Source: Mageeibacillus sp. UBA5770
GTDB taxonomy: Bacteria > Bacillota_A > Clostridia > Saccharofermentanales > Saccharofermentanaceae
Reading direction: 5' to 3'
DNA length: 13,523 nt
Assembly (NCBI GenBank): GCA_002418705.1
Contig: DIEQ01000009.1
Coordinates: 1-13,523, forward strand
Notes under the pieces: model-generated
Seen by the model: only the letters and a program-made list of their open reading frames with translations
Database searches by the model: none
What the model was told of the DNA's origin: nothing
Position numbers and translations under genes: made by a program
Part shown: piece after piece, positions 6,882 to 13,523 of the stretch
How the letters are laid out: every line of letters starts with the position of its first letter
Position numbering within the stretch: the stretch's first letter is position 1

Positions 6882-7559
6882 TTATGTAAGTGATGCAAGG
6901 GACATGTTTTCAAGGATTCGTGCTGCTATGGCCTCGTTGAGCTCATAGTTCTTCGAGGCATCATACGGATCTTTTTCGAATGCAACAATTATGTAGTAAT
7001 CCTGGAATATCACGTGAACCTGACTGGTTCCGGTGAAATAGAATGCATCCATACCCAATCCCGGAATACTCATGATTTCATCTGCACTGAATTCCTTCTC
7101 AGAATCAAAATTCCAGAGTGCATCATGACCTTTGGCCAAAGCTTCGGGCGTAATCATCCCGTTTTGCATGATTTGCACTAAAGCGTGAATCGTTGTTGTT
7201 GATGTGCTGTTTTCGCTTGGAATATCATAGACGTACCGCTCTGAGACATAGCCTAAATCCGTGCTTGAAAACAGGGTTCCCGGGTCTAGTTTGACTGAAT
7301 AGCCAACCAGAGAAGAGGCCTCTTCTGCGGAAAGCACCTCATGCGGACTGTATATCTGCGGTGCTTCAGACGGTTTGGCCGTGGCGGCTTTTGTGGAACC
7401 GGGTTTTGCATTGGAAAATGTTGTGGCACCGGGATCATCGGGTGCTGCTGCCGCTGTCGAATCAGATTCCGGAGCCGCATTTTGATCAGTCAGAGGACTG
7501 GCGCAGGATGTAAGGACAGCCAGACAAATTGCCAGAACCAGGAACAAACACTTCTTCAT
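6882..7559 (-). CDS. Unrecognised secreted lipoprotein
   Basis: I do not recognise this 225-residue protein. It begins MKKCLFLVLAICLAVLTSC, a lipoprotein signal peptide whose lipobox LTSC ends at Cys19. A low-complexity tether rich in Ala, Pro, Thr, Ser and Asp follows (about 20-70). The remaining ~155 residues look like one small mixed alpha/beta globular domain. It starts SPHEVLSAEEASSLVGYSVKL and contains aromatic strands such as VHVIFQDYYIIVAFEK. I chose the ATG at 7559 because AGGAGG (7575-7570) precedes it at good spacing. An in-frame start at 7583 would add eight residues before the basic signal start. It is alone on its strand between two rightward genes and has a good promoter upstream. 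It probably sits on the outer face of the membrane; its function is unknown. Confidence 0.85.
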   Translation of the reverse strand: MKKCLFLVLAICLAVLTSCASPLTDQNAAPESDSTAAAAPDDPGATTFSNAKPGSTKAATAKPSEAPQIYSPHEVLSAEEASSLVGYSVKLDPGTLFSSTDLGYVSERYVYDIPSENSTSTTTIHALVQIMQNGMITPEALAKGHDALWNFDSEKEFSADEIMSIPGLGMDAFYFTGTSQVHVIFQDYYIIVAFEKDPYDASKNYELNEAIAARILENMSLASLT

Positions 7560-7649
7560 AGATCGTAATCCTCCTGTGTGCATTACCGTGTATACAGGTA
7601 CAGTCAGCTTTTCAGGAAATCAATCGGATCCGGCTCTGAACTTATTCTG

Positions 7650-7678
7650 ATTATATCACCGCAGTCAGTACCTATAAA
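7650..7678 (-). promoter_or_regulatory. Promoter of the leftward lipoprotein gene
   Basis: Reading the minus strand, a -35-like TTTATA (7678-7673) is followed after 17 bases by TATAAT (7655-7650). A TGA directly before the -10 makes an extended -10 element. The predicted start near 7643 leaves a leader of about 85 bases before the ATG at 7559. That leader contains the palindrome TGTATACA (7589-7596). Confidence 0.6.
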
Positions 7679-7854
7679 GCTGATTCATATTACCAATGCA
7701 AGACGGCCGATATTTCCGGGAAAAATTCTTCGCTTTGTATATGATAATATAATAAGATGTTATGGTACTTCTGCCAGGGCAGATTCCAAATTCTTATTAT
7801 TTTTTACGGAATGAATCCTGACATATATCAGTTTGAATTATCGGGGGAAATTAT

Positions 7855-9099
7855 ATGAAGCCTTACGAACGATTACTTACATATGCCGTCATCCATACAA
7901 CATCTGATGATAACTCAGAAACACGCCCTACAAGTGCTTGTCAGTTGGACCTTGCCAATGTGCTGGTCTCCGAGATGAAGGAACTCGGACTCGAGGAAGT
8001 GCGGGTCAGCGAGCAGGGTTATGTCTATGGCTTGCTCTCTGCAACCCCCGGGTATGAGGATAAACCGGCTCTTGGTTTTATTGCTCATATGGATACCGCT
8101 CCTGATGCCAAAGGAGATCAGGTCAGACCTCAGGTTATAGAGAATTATGACGGTAAAGATGTCATGCTGCCCGGAAGCGGAGCTGTACTGAGCGTTGATA
8201 TGTTTCCCCATCTGCGTTCGCTCGCCGGCAGGACGCTTATTACATCAGACGGAACAACGCTGCTCGGTGCTGATGATAAAGCGGGAATAGCTGAGATTAT
8301 GACTGCCTGTGAGTTAATCATCCGTGAGGGGATCCCTCACGGCAGGATCTGCATCGGCTTTACGCCGGATGAAGAAGTCGGAAAAGGTGCGCAGTGGTTT
8401 GATGTAGAGGGTTTTGGGGCTGAATTTGCCTTTACTATGGACGGCGGACCGGAGGGGGAGCTTGAATTTGAGAACTTCAATGCTGCTGAAGCAGTTCTTA
8501 AAATCAAAGGTATAGCCGTGCATCCCGGAACGGCAAAAAACACCATGGTGAATGCGTTGACCGTCGCATGTGATTTTAACAGTTTGCTGCCGGGTGCGGA
8601 AACACCTGCAAACACTGAAGATTATGAGGGGTTCTACTATCTGCATAAATTTGAAGGCAATACTGAATCGGTCTCTATGTCCTATAGCCTTCGTGACCAT
8701 GACAGCAGCATCCTGAACAGCCGTAAAAAAACGATGCAGCATGCCGTGAAAATAATGAACGAAAAGTACGGAGCGGATACAATCACCATAACTGTCACAG
8801 ACCGCTATAAAAATATGGCTGAAATCATTAAGAATCATACTCACCTCATTGATAATGCCGGACTTGCCATGGCGGATGCAGGAGTAACGCCCATTGTAAT
8901 TCCAATGAGGGGCGGAACAGACGGCGCTACACTAAGTTATAAAGGGCTTCCTTGCCCGAATCTCGGTACCGGAGGGTATGCCTATCATGGTATATTTGAA
9001 CATATCACAGCCGAGGGTATGGCTGCCTGCACGAAGATTATTGTTGCTTTAGTTCAGCGTTATTCTAATTATTATATTGATGAACAAAAGCAAAAATGA
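7855..9099 (+). CDS. pepT: Peptidase T (tripeptide aminopeptidase, M20 family)
   Basis: This cytoplasmic dizinc aminopeptidase releases the N-terminal residue from tripeptides in the last steps of peptide use. The 414 residues match the normal family length. The family's metal and catalytic residues are all visible: His78 and Asp80 in AHMDTAPD, Asp140 in LGADDKAG, Glu173-Glu174 in TPDEEVG, Asp196 in TMDGGPEGE and His378 in GYAYHGIFEH. PGTAKNTMVNA (224-234), DHDSSILNSRK (281-291) and MRGGTDGATLSYKGLPCPNLGTGG (351-374) confirm PepT over other M20 peptidases. The ribosome binding site is GGGGGA at 7843-7848. TATAAT at 7748-7753, inside a longer run of -10-like strings, is a possible promoter, but no good -35 was found. 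It seems to be a stand-alone housekeeping gene with its own terminator. Confidence 0.97.
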   Translation: MKPYERLLTYAVIHTTSDDNSETRPTSACQLDLANVLVSEMKELGLEEVRVSEQGYVYGLLSATPGYEDKPALGFIAHMDTAPDAKGDQVRPQVIENYDGKDVMLPGSGAVLSVDMFPHLRSLAGRTLITSDGTTLLGADDKAGIAEIMTACELIIREGIPHGRICIGFTPDEEVGKGAQWFDVEGFGAEFAFTMDGGPEGELEFENFNAAEAVLKIKGIAVHPGTAKNTMVNALTVACDFNSLLPGAETPANTEDYEGFYYLHKFEGNTESVSMSYSLRDHDSSILNSRKKTMQHAVKIMNEKYGADTITITVTDRYKNMAEIIKNHTHLIDNAGLAMADAGVTPIVIPMRGGTDGATLSYKGLPCPNLGTGGYAYHGIFEHITAEGMAACTKIIVALVQRYSNYYIDEQKQK

Positions 9100-9130
9100 T
9101 ATGTTCTAGTTAGTAATAAAAGTTTGCCTT

Positions 9131-9162
9131 ACAGATGCTCCTGAGGATCATGCCTGTTTTTT
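9131..9162 (+). terminator. Intrinsic terminator after pepT
   Basis: ACAG (9131-9134) pairs with CTGT (9154-9157). Inside, ATG and TCC pair with GGA and CAT around the loop TGA, with one mismatch and a two-base bulge. Six consecutive T residues (9157-9162) follow directly. It lies 32 bases after the pepT stop. Confidence 0.6.
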
Positions 9163-9206
9163 AGGAACTCTTGTCTATTAGTGATATCTAAAAAAATCAG
9201 TGGATG

Positions 9207-9212
9207 TATAAT
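9207..9212 (+). promoter_or_regulatory. Possible -10 box of the VWA-protein gene
   Basis: TATAAT at 9207-9212 is a perfect -10 hexamer, but the sequence 16-18 bases upstream (ATATCT region) is a poor -35. It would give a leader of about 55-60 bases to the ATG at 9276. It is supported mainly by its position after the pepT terminator. Confidence 0.4.
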
Positions 9213-9275
9213 AGGTATATATATTTGTAAGCGCGGACACTGAAACATTCCTGTGTGATGTCGAGGTTGACGATT

Positions 9276-11825
9276 ATGAAGAGCAGATTGATTTCAATAG
9301 TACTAGTCATTCTTCTTGCCGTTTCATGCATTTCAATGTCATCTTTATCTGCAGATTCCCTATATGTTCGAAAAGTTGTCTCAGTAGTTTACGATGATTC
9401 CGGAAGCATGAGGACAGACAATTCAAAAAACTGGTCTTATGCGAACTATGCGATGCAGACTTTCTGCGGACTGATGAACGCTGAGGATGAACTTTATATT
9501 ACGTACATGAGTAAGCCTGATACAGCTGTAGTACCGACCGCGTTCTCAACAGACCGTCAGACCGCCGTGGATAATATCCGGGCTACTATAGAGTCGGGAG
9601 AAACGCCTCAATCAGCTATCCAGACCGCCCAGAATGTTCTTGTCGAGAGTTACAGTGCCAACCGCTCAGAAGATGTGAATACAGAATACTGGCTCGTTGT
9701 TCTTACAGACGGTGAGTTTAACGAAGAGGGTGTATTCGGACAGTCTGAGCTTGACGGTATCCTTCAGAGTTTTGCCAAGTCCCAAAAAAATGACGGTATG
9801 GATCTTCATACCATTTATCTGGCCATTGGCAGCAATGCGATTGAAGCGACAAGTGACTCAAATCTGAATATTGTTGCAGAGAAATGTGATGATGGAGCCG
9901 CTATTGTATCTGTTTTATCCGAACTGTCAAATGCTGTTTCCGGGAGGTATCGTCTGAGTCAGGATGATATCACCCTTGTCGACGAAAAAACTGTCGAGGT
10001 TAATTCAGAGATCCCATTAATAAACATAGCACTATTGATTCAAAATTCTTCGGCTGATCTGGAGAGTATTGTTAAGGATGACGGGTCCGTTCTTCAGATA
10101 GATCAGAAAGTATTTCTCAAATACCCGGAAAAATCCGGTTGGACTACGGATAAAAGCCTCAGCGGTCAGGCTTTGCTTGTGAGAAATTCCGGACAGAATA
10201 TTACTCCGGGTAAGTATATTCTGACGTTTTCGGATAAGATTGATATCGAGGCGCTTGACATTATGTTTGAGCCGGCTCTGGAACCTCAGCTTTCGGTGCT
10301 GCTTGACGGAAAAGAAGTCCGGGATTTATCTACATTAAAGGAATCCGATGTCATTGACGTTCAGATGAAAGTATTTGAATCAGGAACGGACAAGGAAGTT
10401 GACGTTGCGCTCCTGAACGGTGATGTAAAATATGAACTCGGCTATAAGCAGGATGATGTCATCGTCAATTCAACCGACAGCACTTTGCTTGCCGGAATCA
10501 CGGTAAAGGACTTGAAAACTGTCGTTTATGGTTCGTTCACTTTCGGCAGATTTATGCCTTTAACCGTATCGATTGAAATAACACCGGCGCCGGTTAATCT
10601 CAATTACGAACTGCGTCTGGTGTTGATGAAAGACGGGGTAGTTTTACCTGATGTATCTGTCCTGCAGGCCGATGATGTAATTACTGTATCATCTCATCTG
10701 TTCGACGTTTCCACAGGGACAGAAGTTGACATATCTTCACTTGAAGGGGTCGTATCATCCGTTATCGGATACAGCGAGTCGGATAAGGAGGTATTGTCTG
10801 AAGCCGGCACGGTCTTAACTGACATTCCTCTCAAAGCTCTTGACACTGAATTTTACGCATCTTTTCAAATAGATGATTACGCACCTGTGACTGCAGCCGT
10901 TAATGTTGATCTTTTTCGCAAAACAGCATACAGGCTTCTGGTTGAGGTCCCTGAAAATTATAAATTCAGCCCCGCTGAATTGTCCGGAGATATCCCCGCG
11001 ATACGCTTTATTATTACGGGAGACGGTGTTCCTCTGACAAAAGAAGAAACGAATGACCAGACATTTGAAATATCATTGGATAAAACCATTCCTTACTCAC
11101 TCCAGCAGAATGATGACGGAAGTTATTCTTTCCGACCCGTACGAGGATTGATACCATTGTTCTATCCCGCGGGTAATTTTACTGTAACCGGTACACTAAA
11201 CAAAACAGTACAGGCATCAGGTGTATTTGAAATCACTTCCGTGCATCTTTATGTAGATGCCCTGATCATTATATGTCCGCTTATCCTGCTTGGGTTCATT
11301 ATTTACTACCTGACACAAAAACGTTTCCCCAAAGCTTATATTATTCGCAGGATATTTTTCATTACTGACGGAAGTGTCCGCGAAGGGATTGAGAGCAGTA
11401 TATTTATTAACCGCTCTACAGGCTGGCGCCAATTCTTCCATCGAGCCCGTACCCAGGAGTTTGCGAACCTGACCTTCGCTGCTGGCGGTAGAGGGGCCGT
11501 GTTCCTGCGTGCAAGATCACTCCAGGAGAAGGAGTATCTCCTTGCCGTGCTGTCAGACGCACAAAGTGAAATTCATAAAAAATATGTAATCGGCGAATGG
11601 AAGATAGGCAGGGACTTAAAAGGAAACATCCTCATTTCCGAGACAAATGCACTTTATATTCGTCACCTCAATAATATTACTGTTTATTATATCGAAACCG
11701 CATATGATCATGAAAAGCGAATTAAATCAATTGTAGAAATTTCTTCTGAAGAAGAAATTGACTTTGAGCAAAACACAATAGAGGACCCTGATGATGATGG
11801 GTCGAGGCCTTCAAAACGGAACTGA
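9276..11825 (+). CDS. Membrane-anchored von Willebrand factor A protein with tandem repeats and a cytoplasmic tail
   Basis: This 849-residue protein has a signal peptide (1 to about 26, ending SLSA). A VWA domain follows at about 31-225 with a complete metal-ion-dependent adhesion site: DDSGS (Asp40, Ser42, Ser44), Thr110 in GETP, and Asp145 in VVLTDGEF. Next come a beta-rich stretch (about 240-333), two tandem ~98-residue repeats (337-435 and 444-544), another beta-rich domain (about 550-655), one transmembrane helix (659-680) and a basic then acidic cytoplasmic tail (681-849). The start at 9276 follows GAGG (9263-9266); a GTG at 9255 would add seven residues. VWA domains usually bind proteins through a divalent metal. 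An envelope adhesion, assembly or sensing role is plausible but inferred. It has its own promoter-like and terminator signals, so it is probably a single gene. I do not recognise the whole architecture. Confidence 0.9.
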   Translation: MKSRLISIVLVILLAVSCISMSSLSADSLYVRKVVSVVYDDSGSMRTDNSKNWSYANYAMQTFCGLMNAEDELYITYMSKPDTAVVPTAFSTDRQTAVDNIRATIESGETPQSAIQTAQNVLVESYSANRSEDVNTEYWLVVLTDGEFNEEGVFGQSELDGILQSFAKSQKNDGMDLHTIYLAIGSNAIEATSDSNLNIVAEKCDDGAAIVSVLSELSNAVSGRYRLSQDDITLVDEKTVEVNSEIPLINIALLIQNSSADLESIVKDDGSVLQIDQKVFLKYPEKSGWTTDKSLSGQALLVRNSGQNITPGKYILTFSDKIDIEALDIMFEPALEPQLSVLLDGKEVRDLSTLKESDVIDVQMKVFESGTDKEVDVALLNGDVKYELGYKQDDVIVNSTDSTLLAGITVKDLKTVVYGSFTFGRFMPLTVSIEITPAPVNLNYELRLVLMKDGVVLPDVSVLQADDVITVSSHLFDVSTGTEVDISSLEGVVSSVIGYSESDKEVLSEAGTVLTDIPLKALDTEFYASFQIDDYAPVTAAVNVDLFRKTAYRLLVEVPENYKFSPAELSGDIPAIRFIITGDGVPLTKEETNDQTFEISLDKTIPYSLQQNDDGSYSFRPVRGLIPLFYPAGNFTVTGTLNKTVQASGVFEITSVHLYVDALIIICPLILLGFIIYYLTQKRFPKAYIIRRIFFITDGSVREGIESSIFINRSTGWRQFFHRARTQEFANLTFAAGGRGAVFLRARSLQEKEYLLAVLSDAQSEIHKKYVIGEWKIGRDLKGNILISETNALYIRHLNNITVYYIETAYDHEKRIKSIVEISSEEEIDFEQNTIEDPDDDGSRPSKRN
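10284..10907 (+). repeat. Two tandem ~100-residue domain repeats inside the VWA protein
   Basis: Copy 1 spans 10284-10580 and copy 2 spans 10605-10907. They align without gaps over about 91 residues, with 33 identities by hand count. Shared landmarks in order are DG, DxS, DVIxV, EVD, LxG, GY, IxxK, YxSF and PxT. The DNA copies are not nearly identical, so the duplication is old. The pattern suggests Ig-like or cadherin-like beta modules, but the fold is inferred. Confidence 0.75.
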
Positions 11826-11858
11826 AATTGATATGTTAGAGCTATATTGAACATAGTG

Positions 11859-11898
11859 GATTGCCCTCTGACTTTAAATAAGAGCCGGAGGGCGAATC
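11859..11898 (+). terminator. Hairpin terminator after the VWA-protein gene
   Basis: GATT-GCCCTC (11859-11868) pairs with GAGGGC-(G)-AATC (11888-11898), with a single bulged G, around a 19-base loop that can itself fold through CTCT/AGAG. The following CATTTATAC is only weakly T-rich. It starts 33 bases after the VWA gene stop. Confidence 0.5.
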
Positions 11899-11974
11899 AT
11901 TTATACATGAATGTGTCTTAGCCAACATGATATGCTGAATATTTTCTGCCAGGAAATTTACGGAGGCGAACGAT

Positions 11975-13141
11975 ATGATATGCGGATCAGAAATTGTAAA
12001 AACCAGCAGAGCAATCGGATACGGAATGGTTGGCGGAGGTGAGGGTGCCTTTATCGGTGACGCACACCGCAAGGCTGCAGCCCTTGACGGAAAGTGCCGT
12101 CTGATTGCCGGCTGCTTCTCTCGTGATTTTGACAATACAATAAGGACAGGTGAAAATTGCGGTCTTTCTGTGGACAGGCTTTACAGAAGTTATGAAGAAA
12201 TGGCAGCCGCCGAATCAAAAAGAGCAGACGGAATTGACTTTGTTACGATTGTAACGCCAAATAATACTCATTTTTCAATAGCAAGGACTTTCCTGGAATA
12301 CGGTATATCAGTAGTCTGTGACAAGCCTCTTGTCCTTACGGCGGAGCAGGGTGAGGAGCTTTCCGCTCTTTCAAAAGAGAAGGATCTCCTGTTCTGTGTC
12401 ACGTATACCTATTCCGGATACCCTATGGTCAAACAGGCCAGGGAAATGATCAAAAAAGGCAATATCGGGGATATCTTGTTTGTCATGGCAGAATACCCTC
12501 AGGATTGGCTGATGAATACAATTGAGAAGGAAGGGTCAAAACAGGCAGCCTGGAGAACGGACCCCAAACAGGCCGGTGTTTCAAACTGCATGGGAGATAT
12601 TGGCAGCCATATCGAAAATACGGTTGCCTGCATCACGGGTCTTAAGATTAAATCCCTCAGCGCAAAACTTGACATCATTGGAGAGGGGAGGACTCTTGAT
12701 AATAATGGTTGCGTCATGCTCAAATATGAAAACGGCGGAAGCGGCATGTATTGGGCATCACAGATCGCCTGCGGCAATGATAATGGACTAAAGGTCCGTG
12801 TCTATGGAACAAAGGGTTCTGTTGAATGGCAGCAGGAAGACCCCAATTACCTTAGAATAGGCTATCCCGGGCAGCCGATACAAATCATGTCTCGCGGACA
12901 AGAATATCTTGAGTCAGCAGCAGGATCACGGCTTCCGGCCGGACATCCTGAAGGGTATTACGAGGCCTTTGCCTCAATATATTCGAAGTTTGCCTGTGCT
13001 ATGATTAAGAAAAAGTCAGGTGAACTATTGCTTGACAGTGATCTTGATTTCCCGTCTGTTGAAGCTGGAATCGATGGTGTAAAGTTCATCATTAACTGCG
13101 TCAGGAGTTCAAATGAGAACAGTGCCTGGATCGATTTTTAG
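11975..13141 (+). CDS. Gfo/Idh/MocA-family NAD(P)-dependent oxidoreductase
   Basis: This 388-residue cytoplasmic dehydrogenase is of the type that oxidises or reduces sugars, inositols or sugar-derived acids. The Rossmann dinucleotide-binding motif is GMVGGGEGAFIG at 17-28, followed by AHRKAAALDG. VTPNNTHF (93-100) and CDKPL (115-119) correspond to the family's TPxxxH and EKPL segments, with Asp in place of the usual Glu. Lys117 is the conserved catalytic-site lysine. MGDIGSHIENTVACITG (206-222) supplies the C-terminal-domain Asp/His pair. The start at 11975 has GGAGG at 11962-11966. No signal peptide was seen. It is followed after 53 bases by a broken esterase gene with its own strong ribosome binding site, probably once co-transcribed. 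The exact substrate cannot be told from sequence. Confidence 0.93.
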   Translation: MICGSEIVKTSRAIGYGMVGGGEGAFIGDAHRKAAALDGKCRLIAGCFSRDFDNTIRTGENCGLSVDRLYRSYEEMAAAESKRADGIDFVTIVTPNNTHFSIARTFLEYGISVVCDKPLVLTAEQGEELSALSKEKDLLFCVTYTYSGYPMVKQAREMIKKGNIGDILFVMAEYPQDWLMNTIEKEGSKQAAWRTDPKQAGVSNCMGDIGSHIENTVACITGLKIKSLSAKLDIIGEGRTLDNNGCVMLKYENGGSGMYWASQIACGNDNGLKVRVYGTKGSVEWQQEDPNYLRIGYPGQPIQIMSRGQEYLESAAGSRLPAGHPEGYYEAFASIYSKFACAMIKKKSGELLLDSDLDFPSVEAGIDGVKFIINCVRSSNENSAWIDF

Positions 13142-13194
13142 AATTTTTACTAATTACAATAATAGACATTAATTTAGCAGGAGGTACAACCGCA

Positions 13195-13523
13195 ATGAGG
13201 CATATCTTGTGCTTTGGTGATTCGAATACATGGGGCTATAATCCTTCCACACATGAACGATATCATTTTGATGAACGCTGGCCGGGGGGCATGCAGGAAA
13301 GGCTCGGGATGGGATATCGGATTATCGAGGAGGGCTTAAACGGGCGGACAACCATCTGGCAGGATCCGATTTAAAGCTACAAAAGCGGCTGCGGGTCACA
13401 AGGAAAAGCACCGCAGGTGCTTCTTGTATCCCCCATTGCCGTCGGGGATCTCAAAAACTCATGACTGGGCGAGATGTTCGGATATGATCAGGCGACAGCT
13501 ACATCAATACAGCTCTGCGCGCA
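13195..13523 (+). pseudogene. Decayed GDSL/SGNH-family esterase gene (runs off window)
   Basis: The ATG at 13195 has a strong AGGAGGT at 13179-13185. The first 59 codons are a clean SGNH-hydrolase N-terminus: ILCFGDSNTWGY with the nucleophile Ser10, then DERW, and EEGLNGRTTIWQDPI. A TAA then interrupts at 13372-13374. The same reading frame continues as SYKSG, then jumps to GKAPQVLLVSPIAVGDLKNS. As I recall the family, about 50 residues carrying the GTND block should lie between these. A TGA at 13462-13464 sits where the family normally has Trp, and LGEMFGYDQATATSIQL follows in frame to the window end. Two nonsense changes plus an in-frame deletion of a catalytic block indicate a dead gene. 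The intact promoter-proximal part suggests fairly recent loss. Sequencing error could explain one stop, but hardly the deletion too. Confidence 0.82.

Noticed and set aside
7589..7596. Palindrome TGTATACA in the lipoprotein leader as an operator
   Set aside because: Eight bases is short for an operator, the flanks do not extend the symmetry, and no regulator gene is adjacent.
8314..8844. Minus-strand open frame of about 176 codons opposite pepT
   Set aside because: It is antisense to a strongly conserved enzyme gene, with no ribosome binding site or domain pattern. The same holds for the minus-strand frames at 3295-3768 and 5451-5909.
13372..13464. Stop-codon recoding or an alternative genetic code to explain the in-frame TAA and TGA in the esterase
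   Set aside because: Two different stops are involved. Both TAA and TGA end other intact genes in the window (for example the TGA of pepT and of the VWA gene), and a catalytic segment is missing as well, so decay is simpler.
1..13523. Search for tRNA, rRNA, CRISPR repeats, transposase genes, phage genes or a defence system
   Set aside because: No cloverleaf, repeat-spacer pattern, terminal inverted repeats, or transposase, integrase or nuclease motif was seen. The window appears to be ordinary chromosomal metabolism plus envelope proteins.

Overview
The window looks like a piece of a low-to-mid GC Gram-positive chromosome, most likely a plant-fibre-fermenting Clostridia (Lachnospiraceae-like). 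This is an inference from strong AGGAGG-type ribosome binding sites, a lipobox solute-binding protein, a carbohydrate ABC transporter with no local ATPase, and a peptidase T and YicI-type glycosidase of Firmicutes flavour. No rRNA, tRNA, CRISPR array, insertion sequence or phage gene was seen.

Layout. (1) 1-6852 is a sugar-uptake and hydrolysis island. A leftward LacI-family regulator, cut by the window edge, diverges from a rightward set: two MalF/MalG-type permeases overlapping by one base, a family-1 solute-binding lipoprotein, then, after a perfect 17-bp hairpin, a GH31 alpha-xylosidase of the YicI type. The likely substrate is an alpha-xyloside such as isoprimeverose or another xyloglucan fragment, imported and then trimmed in the cytoplasm. 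The ATPase must come from elsewhere (MsmX-like sharing). (2) 6882-7559 is a leftward, unrecognised lipoprotein facing the glycosidase across a shared hairpin. (3) 7855-9099 is peptidase T, with all metal ligands present. (4) 9276-11825 is a large membrane-anchored von Willebrand factor A protein with two tandem copies of an unnamed ~100-residue domain, one transmembrane helix and a ~170-residue cytoplasmic tail. I do not recognise the full architecture. (5) 11975-13141 is a Gfo/Idh/MocA dehydrogenase. A GDSL/SGNH esterase gene follows in the same direction but is broken by two in-frame stops and an internal deletion.

The sugar island is coherent: regulator, importer and hydrolase. The genes to its right look like independent units, each with its own hairpin or promoter signals. 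I found no convincing undescribed multi-gene system. The most worthwhile leads are the VWA membrane protein, the short-linker LacI regulator with its gapped palindrome, and the decayed esterase.
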